From the NCBI GenBank assembly GCA_022822405.1, contig JAJEBT010000149.1, positions 1 to 64,000 of the forward strand: a stretch of DNA of 64,000 bases, in the 5' to 3' direction. The stretch comes from Alphaproteobacteria bacterium. Its GTDB lineage: Bacteria > Pseudomonadota > Alphaproteobacteria > MPNO01 > UBA830. The translations under genes and the position numbers were made by a program. The notes beneath the pieces are model-generated. The model was not told the origin of the DNA and ran no database searches. It was given only the letters and a program-made list of their open reading frames with translations. Below, in pieces: positions 55,836 through 63,628 of the stretch (position 1 is the first letter of the stretch; the number at the start of each line of letters is the position of its first letter).

Positions 55836-56199
55836 GGTCGGCCGGACCCGCCGCACGAAATGCGCCCGCCTGTCCGGCCGGAACTTGTGGCGGCGCAGCT
55901 TGGCGTCGTGCAATGGCTTCTTGATCTGAACGAGGATCTGATGCTGCGTCCTGCACGGGCCGCCATGGCTCCGTCGGCATCATCGGCATGCGAATGGAGC
56001 CGCGCGGGAGCGGCGGGTGCGGGCCAGCCCCGCGTGGAAGCCGCGCGATCAAGGACTGGCGGCCGGTTCGCGATTGACGTTCCCGATCACAGTGGCCGTA
56101 TCCCCAGTGCTTCGTCGTCGCGCCAATCGCGGGAGCGCTAAGGTATGTTCGCCGACGATTGTCGGCCTCTGCCCGACTTCTTTGGCCACCCGCCGCGTT
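55836..56199. other. Intergenic region downstream of yacG
   Basis: 364 bp between convergent yacG and the vapC-like gene. A 93-codon plus-strand frame exists (55860-56141) but is rich in Ala, Arg and Ser, lacks a ribosome-binding site and resembles nothing. No RNA gene or repeat was seen. Confidence 0.5.
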
Positions 56200-56607
56200 C
56201 TATGGCCCTGCCTTGCCCAACAACGCCGCGTCTTCAAGTTGGGCCGTTTGCCGGTCAAATGTATAGAGGACTTCGGCCCCGGACCGTCTTGCAGCGGCCA
56301 AAATCATCTGATCTGAAAAGCCGGCACCGCCCTGGCGGTAACGGAGCGCCGCACGGACGACATCGTCGGCTTCTTCGAAACGGAGTTCAGCGGTTGCGAC
56401 AAGCTCTTCGAAAACCGTTGCTATCTGGTCGCGGGAGAACCCGTAGGCGCGATCCAGAACCCATGCGAGTTCGACGGCAACCTCTCGGCACACGAAGCCG
56501 GGCCGTTCCGGCGTGAGGTCGGTCAGAAGCGCGCGGGCAGCTTCCGCCTGCTGTGGATCATCGTCGACCAGATATCGCACCAGAACATTCGTGTCGAGAG
56601 CGATCAC
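56200..56607 (-). CDS. vapC: PIN-domain toxin ribonuclease, VapC family
   Basis: A 135-aa PIN-domain RNase with the acidic quartet D5 (ALDTNVLVRYL), E46 (VAVELAWVL), D99 (GFSDQMIL) and D118 (YTFDRQ). The VIALDTNVLVRYLVDDDPQQ start and the AYGFS segment are typical of VapC toxins paired with AbrB-type antitoxins. It starts with GTG, overlapping the antitoxin stop by 4 bp. The longer in-frame upstream reading is the antisense of the antitoxin gene and was rejected. Confidence 0.93.
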   Translation of the reverse strand: MIALDTNVLVRYLVDDDPQQAEAARALLTDLTPERPGFVCREVAVELAWVLDRAYGFSRDQIATVFEELVATAELRFEEADDVVRAALRYRQGGAGFSDQMILAAARRSGAEVLYTFDRQTAQLEDAALLGKAGP

Positions 56608-56840
56608 TTTTGGTTTGCCCCGTCCGCGATCGCGCGCTCCATATCTGGAAGCGTCACCGGTGCCCCTTCGTGCTTGAACGCTCCGAATAGCCGCGAGAGG
56701 GGCCGAACAGGCATCAGCCGTACTTCGTTGTTGTCGAAAATGACATAGCGCAAACGGTCTCCCGGTACGATCCCGAGCGCCTCCCGGACGGGTTTGGGTA
56801 GTGTCGTCTGCCCCTTGGACGTGACAGAGGATTCGACCAT
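56604..56840 (-). CDS. vapB: AbrB/SpoVT-type antitoxin, VapB family
   Basis: A 78-aa swapped-hairpin DNA-binding antitoxin: VESSVTSKGQTTLPKPVREA, then LGIVPGDRLRYV. The C-terminal half (PLSRLFGAFKHEG) would neutralise VapC. The start ATG at 56840 matches relatives; an upstream TTG at 56864 is less likely. A strong promoter and an 8-bp inverted repeat lie immediately upstream, fitting autoregulation. Confidence 0.92.
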   Translation of the reverse strand: MVESSVTSKGQTTLPKPVREALGIVPGDRLRYVIFDNNEVRLMPVRPLSRLFGAFKHEGAPVTLPDMERAIADGANQK

Positions 56841-56862
56841 CGGAAAACCCCAAGTTCCTTTC

Positions 56863-56891
56863 AATATCTAAGATTGCCTTGCTTGTATCAA
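56863..56891 (-). promoter_or_regulatory. Promoter of vapBC
   Basis: On the minus strand TTGATA (56891-56886, five of six matches), a 17-bp spacer, then GATATT (56868-56863). The expected start of transcription leaves about 15 bases before the vapB ATG, including an AAGGAAC-like ribosome-binding sequence. Confidence 0.6.
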
Positions 56892-56901
56892 AAAAGCAAG
56901 G
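56877..56901. promoter_or_regulatory. Inverted repeat overlapping the vapBC -35 box (likely operator)
   Basis: CCTTGCTT (56877-56884) and AAGCAAGG (56894-56901) are perfect 8-bp arms with a 9-bp spacer. The -35 box lies within it, a common arrangement for VapB-VapC autorepression. Confidence 0.6.
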
Positions 56902-57466
56902 ATATTGGTGGCTAGCTAACGCTTATGGGCATCACCCGCCACAATGGCGCGGTGCGCGCCTGATGGTCCTGTCCGGCCGGCGATTGCGATGCGACAGACC
57001 GCCGGGGTCGCCGCATCGGGTGACGATCAGCTTGCGCTTCCTGCCGGGCCGGGCGTTCGCGCTCTACCAGGCCGTTCGCCAAACCACGTCCGCGCTGATT
57101 TCGTTGGAAGACGGGGCATGCCCAGGATCGCGGCTTGCGGGTGTGCAAGCTACGGCGCACGGGCGGGAATCCGCCGCCGCCAGGCTCCCGGCGGTTGGTG
57201 CAGCGAGCTACCCGTGCACAGTTCTATGGAGGCCGTTACCACCTGCACCCCGCTTGGGGTTCTGAAACCGGACCGAAACTGTTCAATTTTCGTTTGCCAC
57301 CCGTTTTGTGTCCCGGGCGGCAGCCCTCAGTGAGAAGAAAAGCCTTCCGATGATTGTGAAACCCTGGGGGCATACGCAGGTGCAGAGCCCCGAGCGCAAT
57401 GCGCATCTAGTGTTCGGATGCACAATTTAGAAATTTTTTTGGAATGATACCTCCAAGACGAAGCGC
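56902..57466. other. Gene-free stretch between vapBC and tRNA-Phe
   Basis: About 565 bp without a supported gene. It includes an A/T-rich patch (57424-57440) that stands out in this GC-rich window, and a short stem GCATC/GATGC near 57400-57420. I see no tRNA-end duplication that would mark an integrated element. Confidence 0.5.
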
Positions 57467-57495
57467 TTGCCATCGGACCCTCTCGGGTGTATACG
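57467..57495 (+). promoter_or_regulatory. Promoter of tRNA-Phe
   Basis: TTGCCA (57467-57472, five of six matches), a 17-bp spacer, and TATACG (57490-57495, four of six). It would start transcription about 64 bases before the mature tRNA. Confidence 0.55.
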
Positions 57496-57565
57496 GACCG
57501 TCTTCGATGCGACCTTGCGTATCGTCGGCGACGACGATTTTCCATGCGTCCCGGCGGTACAACCT

Positions 57566-57641
57566 GCCCAGGTAGCTCAGTTGGTAGAGCATCGCACTGA
57601 AAATGCGGGTGTCGGTGGTTCGAATCCGCCCCTGGGCACCA
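57566..57641 (+). tRNA. tRNA-Phe (GAA)
   Basis: 76 bases with acceptor arms GCCCAGG/CCTGGGC, D-stem GCTC/GAGC, anticodon loop CTGAAAA giving anticodon GAA, T-arm GGTGG-TTCGAAT-CCGCC, and an encoded CCA end. All stems pair, including the conserved TTCGAAT T-loop. Confidence 0.97.
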
Positions 57642-57716
57642 CCCTTTCCCTGCCATCGGCAACTGGCCCTTGCCGCATGCGGGCCTTCCGCGCCCGAGCA
57701 TTGCCCGTGCCGTCGG

Positions 57717-60098
57717 TTACCCCGCCTTCATCGAAATTGCCTTCCAGACGGTTTCGGGGGTCAGCGGCATGTCGAGATCCGTCACGCCCATCGGGGCGAG
57801 CGCATCAAGCGCGGCGCCGACCATCGCCGCAGGCGAGCCGATCGAGCCGGATTCGCCGCACCCCTTCGCGCCGAGCGGGTTGTGCGTGCAGGGGTGGGAC
57901 TCGTCGAGCCTGCCTTCGAAACTCACGAGGTCGTCGGCCCGCGGCATGCAGTAATCAAGAAAGGACCCCGAAAGGAGTTGTCCCGAGCGCGGATCGTAGC
58001 TGCAGTGTTCCGTCATCGCCTGGCCGATTCCCTGCGCGAGGCCGCCATGGACCTGTCCCTCGACAATGAGGGGGTTGATCACGGTTCCAATATCGTCGAC
58101 CGTGAGGTAGCTCATGATCTCCATGGTGCCAGTCTCGGCATCGATCTCGATCTCACAGAGGTGGCCGCCGTTGGAGTAGGCGAAGTTGGGCGGGTCGTAG
58201 AACGCGTTCTCGTTCAGGCCCGGTTCGACCCCTGCGGGGAGGGCATGGGCGACATTGGCGGCTGCGGCAACGCTCCGGAGCGGCAGCCGGCGGTCGGTGC
58301 CGGCGACTGTGTACATCCCGCCGTCGAAAACGAGGTCCTCGGAATCGGCCTCGAGCAGATCGGCGGCAATCAGCCGTCCCTTGGCGATTATCTTGTCGGC
58401 GGCGGCGGCGATCGCCGATCCGCCTACCGCTATGGATCGCGAGCCAAAGGTACCGGTTCCCATCTGCACGACGCCGGTATCGCCCTCGATGACTTCGACC
58501 ATGGAATAGGGTAGGCCCAGACGCTCGGCGACGATCTGGGCGTATGTAGTCTCGTGGCCCTGTCCGTGATTGTGCGTGCCAGCGAGAATCTGCACGCTGC
58601 CGTCTCCGGCGATGCGGATCTCGGCGCTTTCGAAGAAACCGACTCGAGCGCCGAGCATGCCTGCCAGGCGGGAAGGGGCGACGCCGGATGTCTCGACGAA
58701 CAAAGCCAAGCCGATGCCGCGGAGCCTGTTCCTGCACGCCGATTCCTCGCGGCGTTTGGCAAAACCCTGCCAGTCCCCGGCCTCAAGAAGCGCGTCCAGA
58801 ATTCCGGGGAAGTCGCCGCAGTCATAGGTCGGTCCGATCGGCGTTGCATAAGGCATGCTATCAGCTGGAATCAGGTTGCGCTGCCGGATTTCGACCCGGT
58901 CGATGCCAAGCAACCGGGCTGCCTCGTCGGCAAGGCGCTCGAGCACGTAGCAGGCTTCAGGGCGGCCAGCGCCGCGATAGGCGTCGATCGGCACTGTGTT
59001 GGTGAGCGCAGCCGTTACGTCGATGCGGATGGCTGGCGTGCCGTAGATGCCAGCCAGAAGTGCAGTGTAGATCGCACCCGGAATCGCGGCGCCGAATGTC
59101 GAGACGTAGGCGCCGACATTGGCGGTGGTGACGACGTGAAGACCCAGGAACCGGCCGTCGGCATCGATGCCGAGTGTCGCCCGCGTCAGGTGGTCCCGAG
59201 CCTGGGTATCGCTACAGAACGCCTCCGAGCGGCTGGAAATCCAGCGTATGGGAACGCCGAGGCGGCGTGCTGCCCAGACGAGGACCGTCTCTTCGGGATA
59301 ATGCTTGCCTTTGGTTCCGAAGCCGCCGCCGACGTCAGGCGCGATCACGCGAAGCTTGTGCGTTGGCAGCGACAACGCTTCGCATACCGAGCGGCGGATT
59401 AGATGCGGGGCTTGGGTGGCGTCGTGGAGAACCGTGGTATCCGATACCGGGTCGTGCGAGGCCAGACAGGCCCGTGCCTCGATCGCTCCGCAGGCGAGCC
59501 GGTTGTTGACGAGTTTGAGTTCAACCACATGGTCAGCGGCCGCGATCGCTGTTGCCGCCTTGTCCGCATCTCCCCGGCCCCAGGAGAACAGGCGGTTGCG
59601 AGCAATCTCCGGATGCAAGAGCGGCGCGCCGTCGGCGAGTGCGGTGCTTGCGTCGGTGACCGCGGGCAGGGGGTGGTACTCGACCACCACTTCCAATGCT
59701 GCGTCCCCGGCCTGGGCCTCCGTTTCGGCGACGATCAGTGCGACCGCCTCTCCGACATGGCGCACGCGGCCGCGCGCCAGCGGCCATCGCTCGGGGACGG
59801 CCATCCTGGAGCCGTCCGAATCCTCCATGATCCACATGCAGGGCATCGGCAAAATGCCGTCGGCTGCCATGTCCTCGCCGGTGAGGCAGGCAACGACACC
59901 CGGCATCCGTGCGGCTTCCGCCACATTCACGGAAACGATCTCGGCATGACTGTGTGGCGAGCGAACGAACGCGGCATGATGCTGGTTCGGGATTACGATG
60001 TCGGAAACAAATCGTCCCCGCCCCTGCAGGAACCGTTCGTCCTCCTTGCGGATGAGAGGCTGGCCGATTCCTTGCGAAACGGCTTCGGAATCGGTCAT
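57717..60098 (-). CDS. Molybdenum hydroxylase large subunit (xanthine dehydrogenase/CoxL family, form II-like)
   Basis: A 793-aa molybdopterin-binding subunit. Recognisable parts are IGQPLIRKEDERFLQGRGRF at the N-terminus, VGGGFGTKG, DAYRGAGRPEACY near residue 374, a GTHNHGQGHETTYAQ segment, and the catalytic Glu in GAKGCGESGSIGSPAA near 750. True CO dehydrogenases have a Cys-containing AYxCSFR loop; AYRGAGR here argues against CO oxidation and for a heterocycle or aldehyde substrate. The FAD and [2Fe-2S] subunits expected beside it are absent. The ATG at 60098 follows GAGGAC; a GTG 24 bp earlier is possible. Last gene of a minus-strand group. Confidence 0.92.
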   Translation of the reverse strand: MTDSEAVSQGIGQPLIRKEDERFLQGRGRFVSDIVIPNQHHAAFVRSPHSHAEIVSVNVAEAARMPGVVACLTGEDMAADGILPMPCMWIMEDSDGSRMAVPERWPLARGRVRHVGEAVALIVAETEAQAGDAALEVVVEYHPLPAVTDASTALADGAPLLHPEIARNRLFSWGRGDADKAATAIAAADHVVELKLVNNRLACGAIEARACLASHDPVSDTTVLHDATQAPHLIRRSVCEALSLPTHKLRVIAPDVGGGFGTKGKHYPEETVLVWAARRLGVPIRWISSRSEAFCSDTQARDHLTRATLGIDADGRFLGLHVVTTANVGAYVSTFGAAIPGAIYTALLAGIYGTPAIRIDVTAALTNTVPIDAYRGAGRPEACYVLERLADEAARLLGIDRVEIRQRNLIPADSMPYATPIGPTYDCGDFPGILDALLEAGDWQGFAKRREESACRNRLRGIGLALFVETSGVAPSRLAGMLGARVGFFESAEIRIAGDGSVQILAGTHNHGQGHETTYAQIVAERLGLPYSMVEVIEGDTGVVQMGTGTFGSRSIAVGGSAIAAAADKIIAKGRLIAADLLEADSEDLVFDGGMYTVAGTDRRLPLRSVAAAANVAHALPAGVEPGLNENAFYDPPNFAYSNGGHLCEIEIDAETGTMEIMSYLTVDDIGTVINPLIVEGQVHGGLAQGIGQAMTEHCSYDPRSGQLLSGSFLDYCMPRADDLVSFEGRLDESHPCTHNPLGAKGCGESGSIGSPAAMVGAALDALAPMGVTDLDMPLTPETVWKAISMKAG

Positions 60099-60192
60099 CG
60101 GCAGGTCCTCGTTGGGCAGCACGGCATGGCACGGCCAGTCTGTGGCGTCCCCCGGAGAGAATCCGGGCGGGTGGCGTCATCGGCAACCGGCT

Positions 60193-61380
60193 TCAACGGC
60201 GGGATTCGGCCGCAGTTGCCGAAAGCGCGAGGAGGGCCTCGTCGCTGCCCGGCGGTCCGATCAGGGAGATTCCGAGCGGCGCGCCGGCGGCTGCCAGTGG
60301 AAGGGAAATCTGGGGAAAGCCGGAGAGCCCGGCAGGACAGGTGAGACCCATCGTGCGCGCCCGGAACGCGTCCACCTCCGCCGGGCCGGCGTCGCGGCGC
60401 GGGCTGCAGGGTGCGGTCGGGATGACGAGCAGCGAGTCTCCGCTGCCCACCAGTTCGTCAAGTCGCGCACGGGCAGCGTCGCGTACCGGCTGGTGCTCCT
60501 CCCCGTGACCCTCGGTCAGCGTTGCGGCGAAGGCGAAACGTTCCTTCACGCCGGGGCCGAACGCGGGTTCGTGTTCGCTGATCCAGGCGCCATGAGCCTG
60601 CCAGATCTCGAGGGCCTGGAGGTGGCGGAAGGCGTCGAACCACCGGTCAAGCCCCTCCGCCGCGATGCGGACGGTTTCCATGCGCAGGCCGAGAGCCTCG
60701 ATGAGCGCCCGTGCCGCGGCTTCCGAGGCCTGGCGCTCGTCTCCGGGCAGGCGGGCGAAGGCGTCTTCCGCGACGAGTGCCGTTCGCGGAGAAACGGCGC
60801 GCGCGGCCCCGTCGAGCAGAACATCGCCGACGGTGCCGAATAGTACGGGGTCGCGCGCAAACCACCCCACGACGTCGAACGACGCGGCAAGCGCCACGAC
60901 GCCGTGATCTGGTACCCGGCCATGCGTGGGCCTGATGCCATAGAGCCCGGAAAAGCTCGCGGGACAGCGGACAGAACCGCCGCAATCCGTGCCGAGTGCG
61001 AAGTCGGCAAGGCCGCCGGCGACGGCGGCGGCCGATCCTGAAGACGATCCGCCGACGGAATGTTGCGGGGCGGCCGGGTTCACCGGCGCTCCGTAATGGA
61101 CGTTGTCGCCGGCGAGGCTGTAGCACATCTCATCGCACACGGTCTTGCCGACGAGCGAAGCTCCGGCATCGAGAAGGAGCTTCACCGCTGCGGCGTGGGC
61201 TGTTGCCGGCGGATGGGTCGCCAGCCAGACGGGCTGGCCGTTGCCGGTCTTGTAGCCGGCTACGTCGAATACGTCCTTTGCCGCGAAACTCTTCCCGGAA
61301 AGCGTGCCGCTGCCGGTCGCGGGTTCGCTCACCGCCGGGCCGGCGAGAAAGGCGCCGAAATCGTCAGTCATCGGCCGCAT
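60193..61380 (-). CDS. Amidase signature family hydrolase
   Basis: A 395-aa amidase. The Ser-cisSer-Lys triad sits in FAAKDVFDV (Lys), SVGGSSSGSAAAVAGG (cis-Ser) and DCGGSVRCPAS (nucleophile Ser). Substrates in the family range from simple amides to carbamoyl and aryl amides and cannot be told from sequence. It lies 94 bp upstream of the molybdenum hydroxylase gene on the same strand, suggesting steps of one catabolic route: ring oxidation and amide hydrolysis (inference). Confidence 0.93.
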   Translation of the reverse strand: MRPMTDDFGAFLAGPAVSEPATGSGTLSGKSFAAKDVFDVAGYKTGNGQPVWLATHPPATAHAAAVKLLLDAGASLVGKTVCDEMCYSLAGDNVHYGAPVNPAAPQHSVGGSSSGSAAAVAGGLADFALGTDCGGSVRCPASFSGLYGIRPTHGRVPDHGVVALAASFDVVGWFARDPVLFGTVGDVLLDGAARAVSPRTALVAEDAFARLPGDERQASEAAARALIEALGLRMETVRIAAEGLDRWFDAFRHLQALEIWQAHGAWISEHEPAFGPGVKERFAFAATLTEGHGEEHQPVRDAARARLDELVGSGDSLLVIPTAPCSPRRDAGPAEVDAFRARTMGLTCPAGLSGFPQISLPLAAAGAPLGISLIGPPGSDEALLALSATAAESRR

Positions 61381-61502
61381 GCTCCTGAAGGGCTGGACTT
61401 CCGCGTCCGGGCGCAGCGCCGAGGTCGGCTGCCTTCCGGTGTCGCGGAGCTCCGGATGCTGCTTCCATTGAGGGTTCCGGCTTCTGCTGCCCTTGGCGCG
61501 CC

Positions 61503-62495
61503 TTACAGACCGAGTTCCCGCCGCGAATTCCCCTCATACATTGCTTGGCGGTCGGCGTCCGTGCAGCGGAGGTTTTCAAGGACTCCGATGGTCGAGCGGA
61601 TGAGGCGCCCGCCGCCTTCCTCGTCATAGGGACAGTCGGTGGCGAAGAAGGAATGATCGGCGCCGAAGAAATCAAGGCCGGCCTGGCTCGCCGCCTGGGC
61701 GCCGAACATAGCCGTATCCCCGAAATAGTCCTTGAAATAGTCCACCAGAGGTTTCTTCAGCACCTCCCGGAAGGAGCGGCCCTCGCCCATGTCGGCGTTG
61801 CGGCTTTCCCAACTCGGCGTGAAGCGACCTTCTGCATGGGGAGCATAGGCGCCCCAGTGATGCGCGATGATCCTGAGGCCCGGGATCTCGTCGAACATTC
61901 CCGAACACACAATGCGCGCCATCGCTGCGCTCGTCTCGTAGGCCCATCCGAACCCCCAGAAGATCTCGTGGAACGAGCGGTCCTCGGTGAGGTAATCGGG
62001 ATGTGTTGCCGGGCGGGTCGGGTGAAGCCAGATCACCTTTCCGCGCTCCGTTATCTTGGCAAAGATATCCCTGAATTCCGGCTGGTCGAGCGCCCGGTTG
62101 TTGACGTTGGTGAAGAGCTGGAAGCCGACTGCGCCCAATTCGTCGATCGTGCGGTCGATCTCGGCAAGGGCGGCGTCGGTGTTGTTCATCGGCAGCGAGG
62201 CAATGAACCACGGCATGCGGTCGGCGCGCTCGCGGCAGATGCGCGCCATCCCGTCATTTGCGACGCGGGTGAGGGCGGGGCTGTCGTCGGGGCCGGCAAT
62301 GGCATCGATCGGCGGCTGGGACATCGAGATGATCTGCTGGTAGTCGTCGAATTCCTCGAGCATCCGCTCGCGCGCATCCATGTCGTAGATCGTCCGGATC
62401 GCCTTCCATCGCTTGACGGCGGCATCGGGCATCAGGCCTTCGACCTTCTCGAAGAACTCGGGCGGAAAGACATGGTTGAAGACATCGATTTTCAT
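61503..62495 (-). CDS. Amidohydrolase family protein (ACMSD-like)
   Basis: A 330-aa TIM-barrel metal hydrolase or decarboxylase of the amidohydrolase-2 group. Metal-binding positions appear in VIWLHPTRP, RIIAHHWGAYAP and FFATDCPYDEEGGG. The usual N-terminal HxH is replaced by DVFNHVFP, retaining only the second His. A related group includes ACMSD and resorcylate-type decarboxylases. It lies 122 bp upstream of the amidase gene. Confidence 0.9.
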   Translation of the reverse strand: MKIDVFNHVFPPEFFEKVEGLMPDAAVKRWKAIRTIYDMDARERMLEEFDDYQQIISMSQPPIDAIAGPDDSPALTRVANDGMARICRERADRMPWFIASLPMNNTDAALAEIDRTIDELGAVGFQLFTNVNNRALDQPEFRDIFAKITERGKVIWLHPTRPATHPDYLTEDRSFHEIFWGFGWAYETSAAMARIVCSGMFDEIPGLRIIAHHWGAYAPHAEGRFTPSWESRNADMGEGRSFREVLKKPLVDYFKDYFGDTAMFGAQAASQAGLDFFGADHSFFATDCPYDEEGGGRLIRSTIGVLENLRCTDADRQAMYEGNSRRELGL

Positions 62496-62597
62496 TTCAG
62501 TCGCTCCTTCGGCGGCGGCGCCCGGCTGGCGTCAAGTGAAGGCGATACCGCCGCGGCCGGGCGGCGGCGGCAGGAACCGGAAGGGGAAGTGCGGGGC

Positions 62598-63215
62598 CTA
62601 GTGCGGACCCCAGGCGCGCCCGGTAGCCGGGCGCGCCTCGATGGCGTCGTGCCAGCGGCGGACGTTGGCGAACTCGTCGAGTCCGATGCCGCCGATGCCA
62701 TGGATGTGGACGTCCGGGTAGCAGGTGATGTCGGCGATCGAGAACTCGCCGGCAAGATACTCGCTCTCTCCGAGCCGTCGGTCGAGCACGCCGAGAAGAT
62801 CGCGCAACGTCGCCTCGTAATGCTTCTTGGCAGGCGGAACATCTTCGCCGAACCTGAGGAAGAAAAGCCCGTACTGCTGGGCGAGGGTAGTGAAGGTCGC
62901 CGAGCCGAAGATGAACCACTGGTCGACCTGGATCCTGGCAACCGGATCGGCGGGATAGAGGTCCGACGCCGCCTTCTCGGCGAGGTATTTCAGGATAGCG
63001 CCCGATTCGCAGAGCGTGATGCGCTGGCCGCCCGGCCCGTCGGGATCGACGATCGCGGGAATCTTGTGCGCGGGGCTGATCTTCATGAACTCGGGATCGT
63101 GCTGTTCCCGCTTGGTGAGGTCGATCGGCCGGATCGCGTAATCAAGGCCGCTCTCCTCGACCATCTGGCGCGCCTTGTAGCCGTTGTCTGTCGTCCAGAA
63201 GTAGAGTTCCAGCAT
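62598..63215 (-). CDS. Glutathione S-transferase-like protein (Nu-class type)
   Basis: A 205-aa GST. The N-terminal thioredoxin fold begins LYFWTTDNGYKARQMVEES, with KIPAIVDPDG and the glutathione-binding TLCESGAILKYLAEK; the C-terminal helical domain has the GEFSIADITCYPDVHI motif. TTDNGYK resembles the Thr/Asn active site of Nu-class (YfcG/YghU) enzymes, which work as disulfide reductases. It is the first gene of the GST-amidohydrolase-amidase-molybdenum hydroxylase group, 102 bp upstream of the amidohydrolase. Confidence 0.92.
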   Translation of the reverse strand: MLELYFWTTDNGYKARQMVEESGLDYAIRPIDLTKREQHDPEFMKISPAHKIPAIVDPDGPGGQRITLCESGAILKYLAEKAASDLYPADPVARIQVDQWFIFGSATFTTLAQQYGLFFLRFGEDVPPAKKHYEATLRDLLGVLDRRLGESEYLAGEFSIADITCYPDVHIHGIGGIGLDEFANVRRWHDAIEARPATGRAWGPH

Positions 63216-63628
63216 TCATTCCTCCCTGTGCCGCCGCGGTGTTCCGCCAGCCTGCCTTTGCTCCGTCCGGCGGATTTTCCCAGAACGGGCCAATTGCGTA
63301 AAGGCGCGAACCCTGCACCGGCTCAACGTCTCACGGAAAACCGATTGGAACACGTCGCATGAGTTCCGGGGCGTCCGCCCGCAAGACATCGCGACGACAG
63401 CCGCGTCCGACTTCGGCAGCCGGGATCCGAACGGCCTGTTCTCGCCACCGCATGCAGCTTGCCGGCCGACAGGACGGACGTCAATCACGCGGCGGTTCCG
63501 GGCGGCCATTGTCGCAACAATGCGGGCGGAAAACGCCGTTCAGGACACGACCCCATGTTTGATGCGCCGACCTGTCCCTCTCCTTTCCGGAACTTTGGCG
63601 TCCTGCCTTGCGAAGGCCTTGCAGAGCC
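63216..63628. other. Intergenic region before the metal transporter gene
   Basis: 413 bp between two minus-strand genes. Short frames on either strand carry no recognisable features. A promoter for the GST gene may be present, but I did not find a convincing pair of boxes. Confidence 0.45.

Noticed and set aside
55860-56141. 93-codon plus-strand frame after yacG
   Set aside because: Low-complexity composition, no ribosome-binding site, no recognisable features.
57717-60098. Aerobic CO dehydrogenase (CoxL form I)
   Set aside because: The diagnostic Cys-containing active-site loop is replaced by AYRGAGR and coxS/coxM are absent nearby.
61545-63362. 605-codon plus-strand frame opposite amidohydrolase and GST
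   Set aside because: Antisense to two genes with clear catalytic motifs; the frame itself has none.
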